DNA of 64,000 nucleotides, from the NCBI RefSeq assembly GCF_027921745.1, contig NC_079239.1, positions 461,501 to 525,500 of the forward strand, written 5' to 3'. Source of the DNA: Schizosaccharomyces osmophilus (taxonomy: Eukaryota > Ascomycota > Schizosaccharomycetes > Schizosaccharomycetales > Schizosaccharomycetaceae). The notes beneath the pieces were generated by a model, which saw only the letters and a program-made list of their open reading frames with translations, was not told where the DNA came from and made no database searches. Shown here piece after piece: positions 1 to 11,529 of this stretch (the first letter of the stretch is position 1; each line of letters starts with the position of its first letter). Position numbers and translations under genes: made by a program.

Positions 1-1
1 T

Positions 2-982
2 TACAAAATGGCTGTCGGCTATGAAATGACGAGACGTGAGAGCCGTCAATTGACCAGAACGCTCAAAGACATTGGTCGTCTTGTTCCCTTCTCGATGTTT
101 GTCATTGTTCCTTTTGCTGAATTGCTTTTACCTATCGCTGTCAAACTGTTCCCCAACCTTCTTCCTAGCACTTTTGAGGATCCCAAGGACAAACAAGCAA
201 AGAAGGAGAAGCTCCGTAAAGTACGTTCCGACGTTTCCGGGGTACTTCGGGATACTATTAAATCTGGAAAATTCACATTTTCTGACGAAACCAGCAAATC
301 AAAGGAATTCCGTGATTTCTTTTTAAAGGTTCGTACTAGCGGACAATCTCCTTCTCGTCAAGAATTAATTAATGTTTGCCAATATTTCAAGGATGACATT
401 ACTCTGGACAATTTGTCTCGTGCCCAATTAATTGCCCTTTGTCGATACATGAATTTGAATGCTTTTGGTACTGATCCCTTGCTTCGTTACAACATTCGCT
501 CTAGAATGCGCCAAATTCGTCGGGACGATCGTGCCATCTACATTGAGGGCATCAACTCCTTGTCTGTTCCTGAACTCTTCAATGCCTGCAACTCTCGTGG
601 TATTCGTTCCCAAGGTCTTTCTCCTGCTAAGCTCAAAGACGAAATGTCTGTGTGGTTAGAAATGCGTATCAAGCACGGAATCCCATCTGTTATTTTGATG
701 CTTTCCAACGCTTTCTCTTATGGATACCATGAGGGTACTTATGAATCTCGCTGGGATGCTTTGCAGGATACACTTGCTTCAATCCCCGATGAACTCTACC
801 ACGAAACTGTTGTTGATATGCCTAGCGAAGAAATCTCAAATAAGCAACGCCTTGAAATTTTGAGAGAACAAGAAGAACTCATCGAGGAAGAAGCTGAAAA
901 CCCCGATGTTGCGAACAAGGTCAAGGATACTGCTAGTGGACCCTCTATGTCTGCTAAGCCCAAAGACAACAAAAAAGTATAA
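2..982 (+). CDS. mdm28: LETM1-family mitochondrial inner-membrane protein, 5' end outside the window
   Basis: 326 codons are visible. The frame is open to the left edge, so the real start and the mitochondrial presequence lie outside. The first visible residues carry the LETM1 signature TRRESRQLTRT, followed by one hydrophobic segment (RLVPFSMFVIVPFAELLLPI, about residues 25-44 of the visible part). The soluble LETM1 ribosome-binding-like domain follows, and the tail is acidic and coiled (REQEELIEEEAEN). LETM1 proteins support K+/H+ exchange and mitochondrial volume control and help translation and assembly of respiratory complexes. The internal ATG at position 8 is not the start, because the upstream codons continue the family motif. 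The next gene, msh1, converges on it. The symbol comes from family and from remembered S. pombe gene order (mdm28 beside msh1); a second LETM1 paralogue is the alternative. Confidence 0.88.
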   Translation, partial: YKMAVGYEMTRRESRQLTRTLKDIGRLVPFSMFVIVPFAELLLPIAVKLFPNLLPSTFEDPKDKQAKKEKLRKVRSDVSGVLRDTIKSGKFTFSDETSKSKEFRDFFLKVRTSGQSPSRQELINVCQYFKDDITLDNLSRAQLIALCRYMNLNAFGTDPLLRYNIRSRMRQIRRDDRAIYIEGINSLSVPELFNACNSRGIRSQGLSPAKLKDEMSVWLEMRIKHGIPSVILMLSNAFSYGYHEGTYESRWDALQDTLASIPDELYHETVVDMPSEEISNKQRLEILREQEELIEEEAENPDVANKVKDTASGPSMSAKPKDNKKV

Positions 983-1396
983 CGCTTTTTTGGTAACTTC
1001 ACAAGCATAAACTTACACTCAACCAATTAGAAAATATCAGGGGCATCAGTTGGAGAGCTCCTGGTCTCCCATCTCTCCTTTTTCTTGTATTATTTAAAGT
1101 TATGTCTTTCACAGTTCTTTTTGATTACTTCCGAGTTGTTAATGCATTTTCATGGTTACCTGCTTAGCGATTTGATTTCTACGTTAAAAAAGTTGTATAA
1201 ATACGATTTTCGAATTTTACAAAACGCATTGAATGTTACGATTAGTAAGTAGTAGATAAAACGCATTGGAGATTTAAAATGCTGGATATTTTTTGACATT
1301 AGACAAAATTTTTAATAGAGGGTATTCCTTCATTCTTCAGATTCGTAAATAATATATATATATATATATATGTAAATGTATAAAGAATGGTAGTAA
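983..1396. other. Convergent 3' region of mdm28 and msh1
   Basis: This 414-bp stretch separates two converging genes, so it should hold two 3' UTRs and termination signals. It contains a dinucleotide AT run near 1352-1372 and is otherwise AT-rich. I see no gene or RNA signature in it. Confidence 0.7.
1352..1372. repeat. (AT)n microsatellite
   Basis: An uninterrupted alternating AT run of about 20 bp lies between the converging 3' ends of mdm28 and msh1. It may vary in length between strains. Confidence 0.9.
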
Positions 1397-4287
1397 TTAA
1401 GGACTTGCGGTTTGTTGGAGAAGTTCATTAGCCGCTGCCAATACTTCTTTTGGGAGACCTGCATATTGTTAGTTTCGTAGACTTCATTGCCAAGGCTTAC
1501 CAGCTACTTCAGCTACTCTTAATCCGTGAGATCTCTTGTTAACACCCTCTCGAATCTTATAATCGAAAGTGAAGGTATTGGTTTTCTAATTAGTTAGCTT
1601 CCAAGTCGATTGGTTATACATAAAAAGCTTACCTCGTTAACAACGATATCAGTACAATAGCATTTGACGTTTTTATATGCTTTGAATTTCTCTGCTAACT
1701 CGTGTGCATGCGTAGCGAATAGTGTGCGAGCCTTATTAACATCACATAAATACTTCAAGCACCCATAAGCTAATGCTAAACCATCTCTAGCAGTAGTTCC
1801 ACGTCCCACTTCATCCATTATTATAAAAGACCGGCTTGTTGCATTCTTTAAAATGAAAGCAGTTTCCATCATCTCCACCATGAAGGTAGACTGTTGATGG
1901 TATAGGTTATCGGCAGACCCGATCCTACTAAATATTTGATCCACAATACCTATTTTTGCATAGCTTGCCGGTACAAAACTACCCATCTGTGCTAATATAG
2001 ATATAACTGCATTTTGCCTCAAAAAGGTGCTTTTCCCTGCCATGTTAGGACCAGTCAAAAGCCAGATATTGTCGCCGGAATTCCCAACCAAGCAATCATT
2101 CGGCGTAAACTGATATAATTTATTCTTAAGACCCTTTTCAACGATAGGATGACGACCTTGAATTATTGTATGTGATAGAGAATCATTCATAACTGGTCGT
2201 GAAAATTCACATTCGACAGCTAAATCTGCGAAAGACGTAGATATATCAAGCTCATCCAATAGGTTGGCAGTATCACGTATTTTTCTGTGTTCTTTTAGCA
2301 CTGTATCAATAATCATTTGCAGTACGCGAGCTTCTTCTTGATGAATGAACGATTTAGCGCTTTCAAGCTCTAAACCAAGAGAAGACCATTCTGAAAGTTG
2401 AACGCTAGCTGTAGTTTTGGTAGTATTAAACACCGTAGCCTTTGGAAAGATGGACGTAAATTCCTTCAGCATAAGGCTACTGGAGGACTTAATGTGCACA
2501 TAGTATAACTTTGAAGGACTTTTTCGTAAAGTTGCTTTGCTTTCAAATTTCTTATCCAAAGTATTTTGTAGCCTCTCGTAGGAAAGCAGCAGGCGTCCGA
2601 TACGCTTATGCAGAGTTTTCAAAGTTTCGTTGAACGTGGGTTTAACAATCCAAATATCAAAAAAATTTTGCTTAAAAGCATTTTCAGAAACGGGTAATCG
2701 TTTCCTAGCACCAGTGACGATCGGCTCGGATTCAGACAATTCTGTTGATTCAGCAGCGATATCCTCAGCTTCTTTTTCCTCTTCGTCACGTTTTTGCACC
2801 AAAGCACCTTCATTTAAAGCTTCTGAAATGAGGGAAGCTAAAGCGTCATGTTGATGAAAAGCATTTAGCAACGGCTTTAGTGTTTTGGAATTTGCCTCAG
2901 TAAGAAGACTTTCTATACTTTTTATAATAGAAAAATTATTGGAAAGTCCTAGCAAATCGTAAGCATTTCCACGGCGCATCAAAAGCCGCTGAAGTATTCT
3001 GTGTGTATCATTCGATCGTTTAAGTAAATGCCTAATATCTGTTCGAAGTTGGTCCTGATGAATGAATACTTCGACCAAATCGAGTCTTCTATTGATCTCA
3101 GCAATATCAGTAGAAGGAGAGCAAAGTCGCTGAGTCAGTAAACGAGACCCAGACTTAGTTACTGATCTTTTTATTGCATGCAGTAGACTGCCGGCATAGC
3201 GATTTTCCTGTAGGGATGACCTTATTTCAAGCCCTTTCATAGCAGAAGCATCTATCAACATGGAGTTTCGTAAAGAAACGTGAACCGGAGCGCGAAGGTT
3301 TGTATGTGAATTTACTAAACGATCAGACACATATGACAACAAAACAGAACCAGCTTTTCTTTCTAATTCAGAGCAATTCTCTGCATATGAGGAATCAATT
3401 TCTTTCTCTAAGTAAGAAGACCATTGCTGTAAGCTCCAATTTTGCATAGGGGTGTAAGATATAAAATATATATTTTGATCGATACTGTCCAGAATAGGGT
3501 GAGTGCTGCCGGCCTGTAATCGACTATCCAAAACAATCTCTTTCGGTTGGATACGTGCTAAATCTCCTGCTAAACGTTGGCTGTCACTAGTTTGAGAGAA
3601 AAATTCACCTGTTGACAAATCCAACCATGATAGTCCAATACGAAGACTATGAGACTTTCTATCTAAACCTCCAGAAGCGGTGTCTCCTTCAACAACATTA
3701 TGAACAGCATCTTGAGATATAATAGACATGACATAATTACTCTGAAAAGGGTCCATAAAGTTTTCATCAATGAGAGTCCCTGGAGTTATTACACGCGCAA
3801 CAAAACGAGTATACATATTTTTTGATGAAAAGTCATCAGCAGGACGAAGAACTTCTTCACTTAGTGCAACGCATCTTTTCAAATCTTCAACTAGAACTTT
3901 GATATACCTATCAAGCTTGAAGAAAGGAAATCCTGCCATAGAAACTTCATAATTGGAAGTCTTCTTTTTTGAAACTCTTAAATTTAATAGAGGACCTAGT
4001 TCCTCTGCTTGATCAAAGTACAATTCATAAAAATTACCAACTCTCGTTAGCAGTATGCAGTCGGCGAACTTCTTTTGTTGAAGCTTAACTTCCTTTAATA
4101 AAGGAGGCAAAATATTTTTTTCTTTTGGTTGAATCAGTTCCAATGGAGGCCCTAAAGCGCCTTGAAGCAATTGTACACCTTTTGCTTTTGGTGATTTGTT
4201 TGCAACACGACACCAAGTAAATCGTCGACAATTATGGAGAAATTTCAAAGAGCAAAACTGAATCCATCTATTTCTCCATACTAGCAT
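1397..4287 (-). CDS. msh1: Mitochondrial DNA mismatch-repair MutS homologue Msh1
   Basis: Three exons: 4287-1633, 1585-1501 and 1458-1397 (2802 nt, 933 aa). Both introns have GTAAGC donors and CTAAC/CTAAT branch points. The N-terminus is basic and hydrophobic, as in a mitochondrial presequence. The MutS mismatch-recognition motif GNFYELYF (the Phe-x-Glu element) lies near residue 85. The ATPase carries Walker A GPNMAGKST and Walker B FIIMDEVGRGTTA, followed by the ATHAHEL histidine element. The two small last exons supply the conserved end of the ATPase (KIREGVNKRSHGLRVAEVAGLP). Without splicing, the reading frame would stop just after the histidine motif. MutS homologues of this type bind mismatches in mitochondrial DNA and maintain its stability. 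The neighbour taf7 is transcribed in the same direction. Confidence 0.95.
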
Positions 4288-4708
4288 GCTTTTAGGGGAT
4301 TCCAGTAAGAATCTGGATTTTAGCAGTTCAGTAAAGGTTTTCTGTTTCCAGCCTGAGAGCGAAAAATAATAAGAATATTAAGCAAAAGAACAACAAAGGA
4401 TTGTAGAAGTACACGAACAAAGATTCAAGAACATGCGAAAATAAATTACGGCCCTTTATTTTCGATATGCAGTGGTTTAATGGGAAAATTTTAATCGTTT
4501 TGTTTCTAAGCATTTAAAGGACGTTTGAGACTCTCTATTTTCATTCAAACTATCTTGAATTGTTATTCCTCAAAAACTTCATTTATTTTACCATAGGATA
4601 AAGTACATACTGTTATCATCAAATTAAGTTCATTAACATACACGATACGCACAAAATCTTTTTAAGAGAAGAAAAATTTAAAACAAAAGCAAGGGTTTTA
4701 GAGCAAAA
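4288..4708. other. msh1 promoter / taf7 3' region
   Basis: This 421-bp gap lies upstream of msh1 and downstream of taf7 on the same strand. It is AT-rich and presumably holds the taf7 3' UTR and the msh1 promoter. I recognise no specific element. Confidence 0.6.
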
Positions 4709-6011
4709 CTATTCAATTTGCTCATCGCTTTCAACTAACTGGGTGCGCTTCAATTCTAATTCTGTAACCATACGATTGACATCGGCAAGGAAACGATTCC
4801 GTAAAATGGGATTCGTGGCCTCTTCCGCATCTTTTTTACGTTTTTGAATAGAAGTTTCCAATTCGGAAATGAATTCACGCACCAATCTTGTTTGTCGTTT
4901 GCTTTCGCGTGTTTCATCATCAGCTAAAGGTTCGTTAGCAAATAAGCCAGGTTCAAGTAATTCGTATAGAAACATACCTTCATTATCTTCTTCATCTTCC
5001 TCTTCTTCGTCCTCCTCATCGCTAACTGATTCCTCGCCAGCAAGTTGGGGCTCTGCAGTCGACTCTCTTGTATCCTGGCTAAGTTCAAGCATTCCTTGTT
5101 CGATTTGACCAGCCAAATCATCTTCATCCATCCCATCAAACATGTCACCAGGTATCCGTTGGTCTTGGTCACCCACACCAACGCCGGCTGATTGCATCGT
5201 GTCAAACGAAATATCCTCCGATAACGCAACACTGGAATCCCTAGCTAACATAGAGTGGTCTACAAGTTCGCTTGACGTGCTAATCGCTCTTTCATCCATT
5301 GTCAGCAGTCGATCTACTTCATTTTCCACAGCTTCTATGGTACGGTTGGATACGCGTTTACGGAATCGTTTTTGACGAACCCAGTGCATAGGAGTCGTAA
5401 GACCATGAGGATATACATAATCGGACTGTTTTAAGTGGGTATTCAGCACATCGTTTTCATGGTCTATGCGGCCAGTGACTAAAAGCATTTGACAGACATC
5501 AGCTGCTTTGAATATGACTTTTTTATCAAACGACTTGTTTGATTCTATAACGCACGGTAAATCCACTAATTTTGCTCCATACAAATGTCCATTGACATGA
5601 ACAACAGCACGTCGTTGATCTAAAGAAAATTATTAGCAAACTCAATCTTTCACGCACAAATACAATCTTCATACCTTTAAACTTCACCCACACATCGGCT
5701 CCCTTGCCTATTTCGCGATTTTCAATGGCTTTTCGAACATATTCACAGTCTTCGCCTGGCATCATTCGAAGGATGATTTGCTCTTCAATGCAAGGGTCTT
5801 CTTCTCGATCCGATGCTTCTGAATCATATCCCAAACCCGGCTCCCGGACACGTTTCAGGCGGATTTTTGTTAATCGCGGGCCCTTAGGCTCTCGCGCTTT
5901 GATTTTGATTTTAGGAATTGCCGTTGGGACTCCGCTCGCTGGAAGTTGCGGTTTCGGCTCCTCTGGTGGCGGCGGAGGAGGAGGACCCGTTCGAATCTTC
6001 AATTTTACCAT
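4709..6011 (-). CDS. ptr6: TFIID subunit Taf7 (Ptr6)
   Basis: Two exons: 6011-5675 and 5619-4709 (1248 nt, 415 aa). The single intron has a GTATGA donor and joins in phase 1. The N-terminus is a proline run followed by a basic linker. The TAFII55/TAF7 domain starts around residue 70 (IEEQIILRMMP) and crosses the intron (DVWVKFKG / DQRRAVVHVNGHLYGAKLVDLP), through LPCVIESNKSFDK and the THWVRQKRFR-type segment (here MHWVRQKRFRKR). A long acidic stretch (SDEEDEEEEDEEDNEG) and a C-terminal coiled coil follow. Taf7 is a TFIID component that contacts Taf1 and restrains its activity during initiation. The start is the first in-frame ATG that leaves the basic VKLKIR motif at the N-terminus. Confidence 0.94.
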
Positions 6012-7040
6012 TTTTATCCCCCCAATTCCAATGTTTTGTGAAATGCAGTTGGCAACCTCTGTTTGCCTACACCAAAGTCTCGCAAGCTCGCAAAAGCTCG
6101 TTATTCCATGCTTGAATAGTAACTTGTCGACGATACCTAAAAGCCTTGATATGAACAATAATATTATAACTATCATCGAAACGAGGTTATTCTTTCATTT
6201 TATATAGCAGTTTTAGTAAACATAAAGTACGAGAATTTTTTAATTTTTAATGATTGATTATTTACTTTTTCATTCGTACACAACTGGTCACTGGTTCAAT
6301 GGGTGATTTGGTATCTATAACAACTCTTGCGATGGAATCGTGAATTGAGTGAGCATTGCAACGATAGAAGAGATATGAGTAAAGTCAACATTTTTTATTT
6401 AGTTCCTATATGCACGACTATGTGGTAAAACCCTCATCAATATGCCTATTCCAAGTCTTGCATGGATATTTACAAGAAAAGCGGATACAGTCCGGTGGTA
6501 AAGACTCAATTCAAGATATATGAGCCTAGAGAAAATCCAGAAAACAAAAACAAAATAAATAACAAGGTTTTGTATCATCGTTAGCGAAGATAAGTGATAT
6601 AAAAACGATCAGATTCATTAGGATTTAGTATATTAAAAAAGCAATCGTGGCTATTCATTAAACTTGAAACGGAATAACAATGAACGTTAGTAGTAATGCA
6701 AAAGTAAAAACTTCCCGAAACATTACAAATTATCAGCGCAACAAGTTAGTATTAGCAAAACATTACGGGGAGTGGGAGGGTTCAAAACGTTAGGGGTTCA
6801 TTTCTCAATTTTTTATGAAAATAAATAAATGAAAGAAAAAAAAGGTAGTTAGTTGAGAAAGAAAGAATGGAAAGCTATTCATCTTTATTTTCATTATTAG
6901 AGGGGATTGACAATAACATAAAAAAAAAAAAAAAAGAAAAAAAAACATCATTAGCTGAAAACATAAGGGTAAGCAAACACCATTTTCCTTAAGGAAAACC
7001 CATAGTATTTTTAAGACTCACTCCAGGATGTGTAGATGCC
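6012..7040. other. taf7 promoter / gld1 3' region, no gene seen
   Basis: This 1.0-kb gap lies between taf7 (start at 6011) and gld1 (stop at 7041), both on the minus strand. It is AT-rich with an adenine run near 6920-6945. Short open frames show no family resemblance. It probably holds the gld1 3' UTR and the taf7 promoter. Confidence 0.6.
6920..6945. repeat. Poly(A) tract
   Basis: A run of A broken by a single G lies downstream of gld1 on the opposite strand, so it would read as poly(U) in the gld1 3' region. Confidence 0.85.
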
Positions 7041-8390
7041 TCAAGGATGGATATCAGATACATGGGGATGGTGACGAGAAGCGGGCAATTCAAAACTCTC
7101 GGTCCAGTTATTCTCCTCGCGCCATTTTTTGGAATAAGAGTCAACAGCCTTGATAGCATCTGCAATGTCTTGAGGAGTAAATTTTTTGGACATGTTGTGA
7201 ATACTCTCATCGGGACGTAAGGTAGCACGACCAATCATCAAGAGCTCTTCATCGGTAACAAAGGGAATACCGAGTTCTTCCAAAGTTACTGGGAGATGGC
7301 ACTTGGACATGAAAGCGACCATCTTGTAGTAATCTTCGAGAGGCCAGTTTTCCAAAATAAGCTGAGCCAAAGTTCCATAGGCAACTTTTTCGCCGTGCAT
7401 CAAGCGATGGATGTTTCCATGAGCGGTGGTAAGACCGTTATGGATGGCATGAGCAGCAGCCAAATTTCCGTTTTCAAAACCCAAACCAGAAAGCAAAGTG
7501 TTGGCTTCGACGGTATTTTCAAAAGCTTCCGTGCAAACACCACGTAAGTTGGAAAGGATACCAGCAACGGCAAATTTTTCAATGGTTTCCTTGCAAGCGC
7601 GAGCGATAGCAGCACCAGCGACGGTAGGGACACCACCGGCAAACGAGAGGGAGTGGGAACGGAGGACGCTTTCGGTTTCTACATACGTGGAAAGGGCATC
7701 ACCAATACCACTGATGAGGAAACGTACAGGTGCTTTAACAATGACATCGGTATCGACCATGATAAAGTTGGGATTGGTGGGATAAAAGCTGTACTTTTGA
7801 AATTCACCTTCGGAAGTGTAAATGACGGAAAGAGAAGCAGTGGCAGCATCAGAAGAGGCAGTCGTAGGAGCGATAATGCAAGGAACACGCATTTCGTTAG
7901 CCAAGTATTTGGCAGTGTCGATGGTTTTACCACCGCCGACGCCAATGACAATTTGCGAATCGGAAGGGCATTCGGCTTGCAAACGATGGATTTCCTTCAA
8001 ACTGGATTCGCCACCAAAGATAAGTTTGGTTACCTTCATGCCATTGGATTCCAAAGAGTTGACGATGGTGGGAGCACAAATTTTCCAGATATTGGGATCG
8101 GCAAGGACGACCGCGGAATCCGTAGCCCAACTTTTGACATAGGTAAAAGAACGGCCAAAAATATTGCGTCCTTGAGCATACTTTTGGGGGGAAGTAAAGA
8201 TACGATCGGTTGTAAGTTCCTTCTCCCAACCCATTTCCTTGGGTCGTTCCGATTCTAAAGGAGAATAAAATCGCTTGCCCCAACTAGCAGGGCTACAAAG
8301 GGAGCCTTGTATGGGAGCCAAATGGGCAAGCCTGCAAGGAAGATACTTGGGAAGCCCTTTGGCAAGGGATTGACGGTGCATGGAAAGCAT
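7041..8390 (-). CDS. gld1: Mitochondrial glycerol dehydrogenase Gld1
   Basis: 449 aa, one exon. The protein is a family III (iron/zinc-type) alcohol dehydrogenase that oxidises glycerol to dihydroxyacetone with NAD+. The dinucleotide-binding GVGGGKTIDTAKY motif is followed by PTTASSDAA and DTDVIV. The metal-ligand region has GIGDALSTYVE, then histidines in AAAHAIHNGL and TAHGNIHRLMHGEKVAYG. The first 28 residues (MLSMHRQSLAKG onward) are basic and lack acidic residues, fitting a mitochondrial presequence. I placed the start at 8390. The open frame continues upstream only through non-ATG codons, and 449 aa matches the S. pombe protein as I remember it. In S. pombe, Gld1 starts glycerol catabolism together with Dak kinases. 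Confidence 0.95.
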   Translation of the reverse strand: MLSMHRQSLAKGLPKYLPCRLAHLAPIQGSLCSPASWGKRFYSPLESERPKEMGWEKELTTDRIFTSPQKYAQGRNIFGRSFTYVKSWATDSAVVLADPNIWKICAPTIVNSLESNGMKVTKLIFGGESSLKEIHRLQAECPSDSQIVIGVGGGKTIDTAKYLANEMRVPCIIAPTTASSDAATASLSVIYTSEGEFQKYSFYPTNPNFIMVDTDVIVKAPVRFLISGIGDALSTYVETESVLRSHSLSFAGGVPTVAGAAIARACKETIEKFAVAGILSNLRGVCTEAFENTVEANTLLSGLGFENGNLAAAHAIHNGLTTAHGNIHRLMHGEKVAYGTLAQLILENWPLEDYYKMVAFMSKCHLPVTLEELGIPFVTDEELLMIGRATLRPDESIHNMSKKFTPQDIADAIKAVDSYSKKWREENNWTESFELPASRHHPHVSDIHP

Positions 8391-8749
8391 GGTTGGCAAT
8401 GAAAAAGTTTCCAGAAGAACAAGAACAAGAAAAAACCAAACCAAACCAAGAAAGGAGAATGAAATCCAAGCAGTTCAATCAAGAAAAATCAATAAAGAGG
8501 ATTTCTTGGAACAAAAACTAAAAGCCCACAAGGGTGTGGGAGGATTGTTAGTGATGATGCTAATGAAGGAAGGAAAATCCCAATAAATAGACAACCCTCT
8601 CGAGTCCTTTGTTTACATACAAGCTTATAGGTAGACAGTGACAACACAAACAAAACAACAACAGAACAACAACAGAAGGGTCGGCTGAATCAATCAAAAA
8701 GAATTATAAGAAAAAGAAAAAGAAAGAAAAGCAAAAGTAATTTTTTTTT

Positions 8750-8751
<2 letters not shown>

Positions 8752-8779
<28 letters not shown>
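8752..8779. repeat. (TA)n microsatellite upstream of gld1
   Basis: About 28 bp of alternating TA lie some 360 bp upstream of the gld1 start. The run may act as a nucleosome-poor, TATA-like stretch. Confidence 0.9.
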
Positions 8780-8787
<8 letters not shown>

Positions 8788-9623
8788 AAACTTTTTGCTT
8801 CCTATTACTGGAAATGATACACGACAGCAACTAGATACTCTTCCTAGTAGCAGAAGAGGAGGACGAGTCCAAACAAAACAAGAAAACCCAAACAAATTTA
8901 TACAACAGCTACTATAGCTTTGAGCAACGAATGGGTGAATGTTCCAGAAATTCCAAACCTCGACTTGGGGTATACAAAACAAAAGCGAGAGAGTTAGAAC
9001 TGAAAACGATGGATGATGAGAAAAAACTGGAAAACAACCGCAACAAATATAGCGCTAGACAATATGATGACACAAGAATCCCTCTTTTCAAAACAACTAA
9101 AGTTCAACAAATGAAACCATATAGGTCCAAATTGAAATCTTAAAACATTCTTGAATCGTATGCTCCTACAACGTCATGGAGGAAAGACAAGAAATGGAGG
9201 TGGGCGAGACCAAGGAAATAAGCTTAAGGTTTGTTTGCGGAGTAAAGCAGGTGAAAAGTCTGACATAATACGTAGAACTCGTGCACCCTAATTTCGTTGA
9301 CATACCCCATCAATCCATTCGTCAAAGAAGCTTTATTTACTAAATGAGGAGACCACCGTATGGAGGAAAGAATCATGCGCTCATCATCGTTCTCCATCGG
9401 ATGTATCCGAACAGTAACTTAAAGTTTAAACTCAACTGTTCTCCATTGGGGAAAAAATGGGCGACAACCTTGTAGTTACTATTACTCACCTTCACTCGCG
9501 TCACCACTGCAAAGCGAAGCTGCGCTTTTGGAGTTGGTGTCGATCGTGGTGGTGTCGTATTGGTTTGTAGTGTTCTGCAATGTTTCCCGGTATTTCAGTG
9601 CTACGTAATCCACGACACTATGT

Positions 9624-9653
9624 AGCATTGCATTGCATTGCACTGCACTATGC
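9624..9653. repeat. ATTGC pentanucleotide repeat just downstream of vta1
   Basis: GCATT units repeat three times and decay into GCACT units with 5-bp spacing. The repeat ends only a few bases downstream of the vta1 stop codon, so it should be transcribed as the start of the vta1 3' UTR. Confidence 0.75.
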
Positions 9654-9657
9654 CGCA

Positions 9658-11070
9658 CTAAGGTTCAAGTAAGCCCAAGGCACTTTTCAAGTGAAAGATG
9701 GCGGTTGCAGTGTCGTCGTAGTCCAAGGCACTGTAAGCATATCGCGCATGGCCTCGTGCCGCCTCTATGCTGTCGAGATGATTAATGTCGTTCAAATCGT
9801 TTCGAGCCACGGATGTTCCAGAGCTCATTGCCGGAAGGGTGGAGGATCCGATGGAGGATTGAGATGGCATTTGGCTGACCGGGAAACTAGGAGAAGAGGA
9901 AACCGCCGTGGTTGAATCATCAAGACTCTCTGAGCGTTGGTCCGTCAATGATGCATGTTCGCTTGGCAATCTCGCATGACCAGGCGATGGCACATGCAGG
10001 CTGCCTCTAGAAACTCCTCCTCTTTCCACCTCTTGTTGTCGATCAACTTCCCTTGGAGTCAATCTCGACAACGAGTCTTGCAACTCATCAAGGTCAAACG
10101 ATTTTCCTGCATTTGCTTGAGTGTTCTTTCGAGGTTCGTTTTCCAACGCTTTTTGCTCCAAAGGGGCAATCGAAGACGGTCGACCGGTCATCGTGGTAGA
10201 TAGTCCTAGCGACTCAAAATCAACCTCGGGTGATTTCACTGATTCTCTTGTCAGCATCTCTCTGTCTATTTGGGTCGATGCAGGTGTTTTCTCCGATGCT
10301 GATGCTGATGCTGGTGCTGGTGCTGGTGCTGGTGCATCCTTTTTCCCATCCGCTGACCCCTCCCTCGTAGACGACTTTCTCTTTGAACTCTCCACTGCGC
10401 GAAGCTTACAAAACTTGAGATATTTCCGAGTCTACCTTGTCAGCCATCTGTTTCCTTTTCCATCTGCCCTCCTCCAAAACCATTTCTTACCTGTTCGTCC
10501 AGAGGTCCCCAGACCTTCAAAAGATCAAAAAAGTCTTTGGCTGCCAGATACGCCAACATATCGGGCGTGTTTTGTTTGCTTTTTTCCTCCGCCTGTAATA
10601 ACACCTCCATAGCAAACGAATTTACATACACCTTTGCGCTTTCTTCGTCATGAACGTTTTCGTTTTCATTCAACTCTTTTCGTAGCTAATCACCGTGTAA
10701 GCTTTCCCACTTCCACGTTTCTCACCGTACCTCTTCTAAACGTTCTACTAAATTCAATAAAAAGTCCCGACAAGTGTTGGTTAACCCCGTCGAACTCGAC
10801 AAGCCCACTTGTGCTGCCCAATACAAACCTATACAATTAGCTCTCCATTCTCTCGTTTCCCGTATCTGTAAGAAGGATTTCTCCATCGACTCGTCTCTTC
10901 TCCCCAAAAAAAGAACCTCAAATGGATTCCTTTCCCTTCCACAAATTCATTATCCACTTACACCAATACGCAATGACAGGGTTGTACTTGCTTAGCTCGT
11001 TGTACCTTTGAACAAAGTTTCGAATCGATGAAAATTCTTTCGGTACCGTTTCCAACTCAATCGTACTCAT
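9658..11070 (-). CDS. vta1: Vta1-like ESCRT/Vps4 cofactor
   Basis: Four exons by hand: 11070-10962, 10828-10731, 10685-10491 and 10431-9658 (1176 nt, 391 aa). Exons 1-2 join as NPVIAYW/CLYWAAQVGL, matching the N-terminal Vta1 microtubule-interacting-like helices. Exon 4 opens with TRKYLKFCKLRAVESSK, continuing the DEQ-x-K-x-K-WKA helix of the family. A Ser/Pro/Ala-rich linker follows, including an alternating AP/AS run near residues 155-170. The C-terminus (IEAARGHARYAYSALDYDDT, then TAIFHLKSALGLL) is the conserved Vta1 dimerisation helix pair that stimulates Vps4. Vta1 promotes Vps4 assembly to recycle ESCRT-III on endosomes. The second intron uses a weak GTACGG donor, and its acceptor could also lie 12 nt downstream in frame. 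Confidence 0.86.
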
Positions 11071-11529
11071 TCTTTTGACAATACCAAATTATGGAATTTC
11101 ACGTACGTTTAGTATCCGAAGTTCGTAAAAAATTGTTTCAAAGCTTTTATTTCTTCAAATAAAAACTCTATGCTTGCTTCACTAAACCGTGATGATCTAT
11201 TCTTGTTATATTGCAATCGATGTTACGTTTTCGTACTAGTAGGAGCATATCCTCTTAAACCACTACACCATACCCCTTCGTTTACAGAATACAAATTCTT
11301 CTTCAAAATAAGCGGGTTCTATACTTTCTTTTATTTATTTCTATCAATTTTATAGTCCTCATTTCGTACAGGACCTTGGACTAGACATTTTTACCTTTCT
11401 TGGGCTTTTCACGTTTTTCTGTCTTTTCCTCGGCATCGTTCATCCATTTGATTCATTTCTTCTCTTCTAAGCTCTTTCAATTCTTACATTTACTTTTTGC
11501 TCTCCTTTTACCCGAACTCTATATCCGGC
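11071..11529. promoter_or_regulatory. Divergent promoter region between vta1 and the PDI-like gene
   Basis: 459 bp between divergent start codons. Pyrimidine-rich tracts precede the plus-strand gene, as is common just before fission yeast start codons. I recognise no defined binding site. Confidence 0.55.

Larger units (their letters stand above)
8391..9657. other. Long gld1 leader/promoter region and vta1 3' end
   Basis: This 1.27-kb gap lies between gld1 and vta1, both on the minus strand. It holds CAACAACAG-type repeats near 8641-8677, purine-rich sequence near 8700, a (TA)n run at 8752-8779 and an ATTGC repeat near 9624-9653. The short open frame at 8931-9143 on the plus strand has no recognisable features. 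A long promoter would suit a carbon-source-regulated gene, but I cannot point to a specific binding site. Confidence 0.55.
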
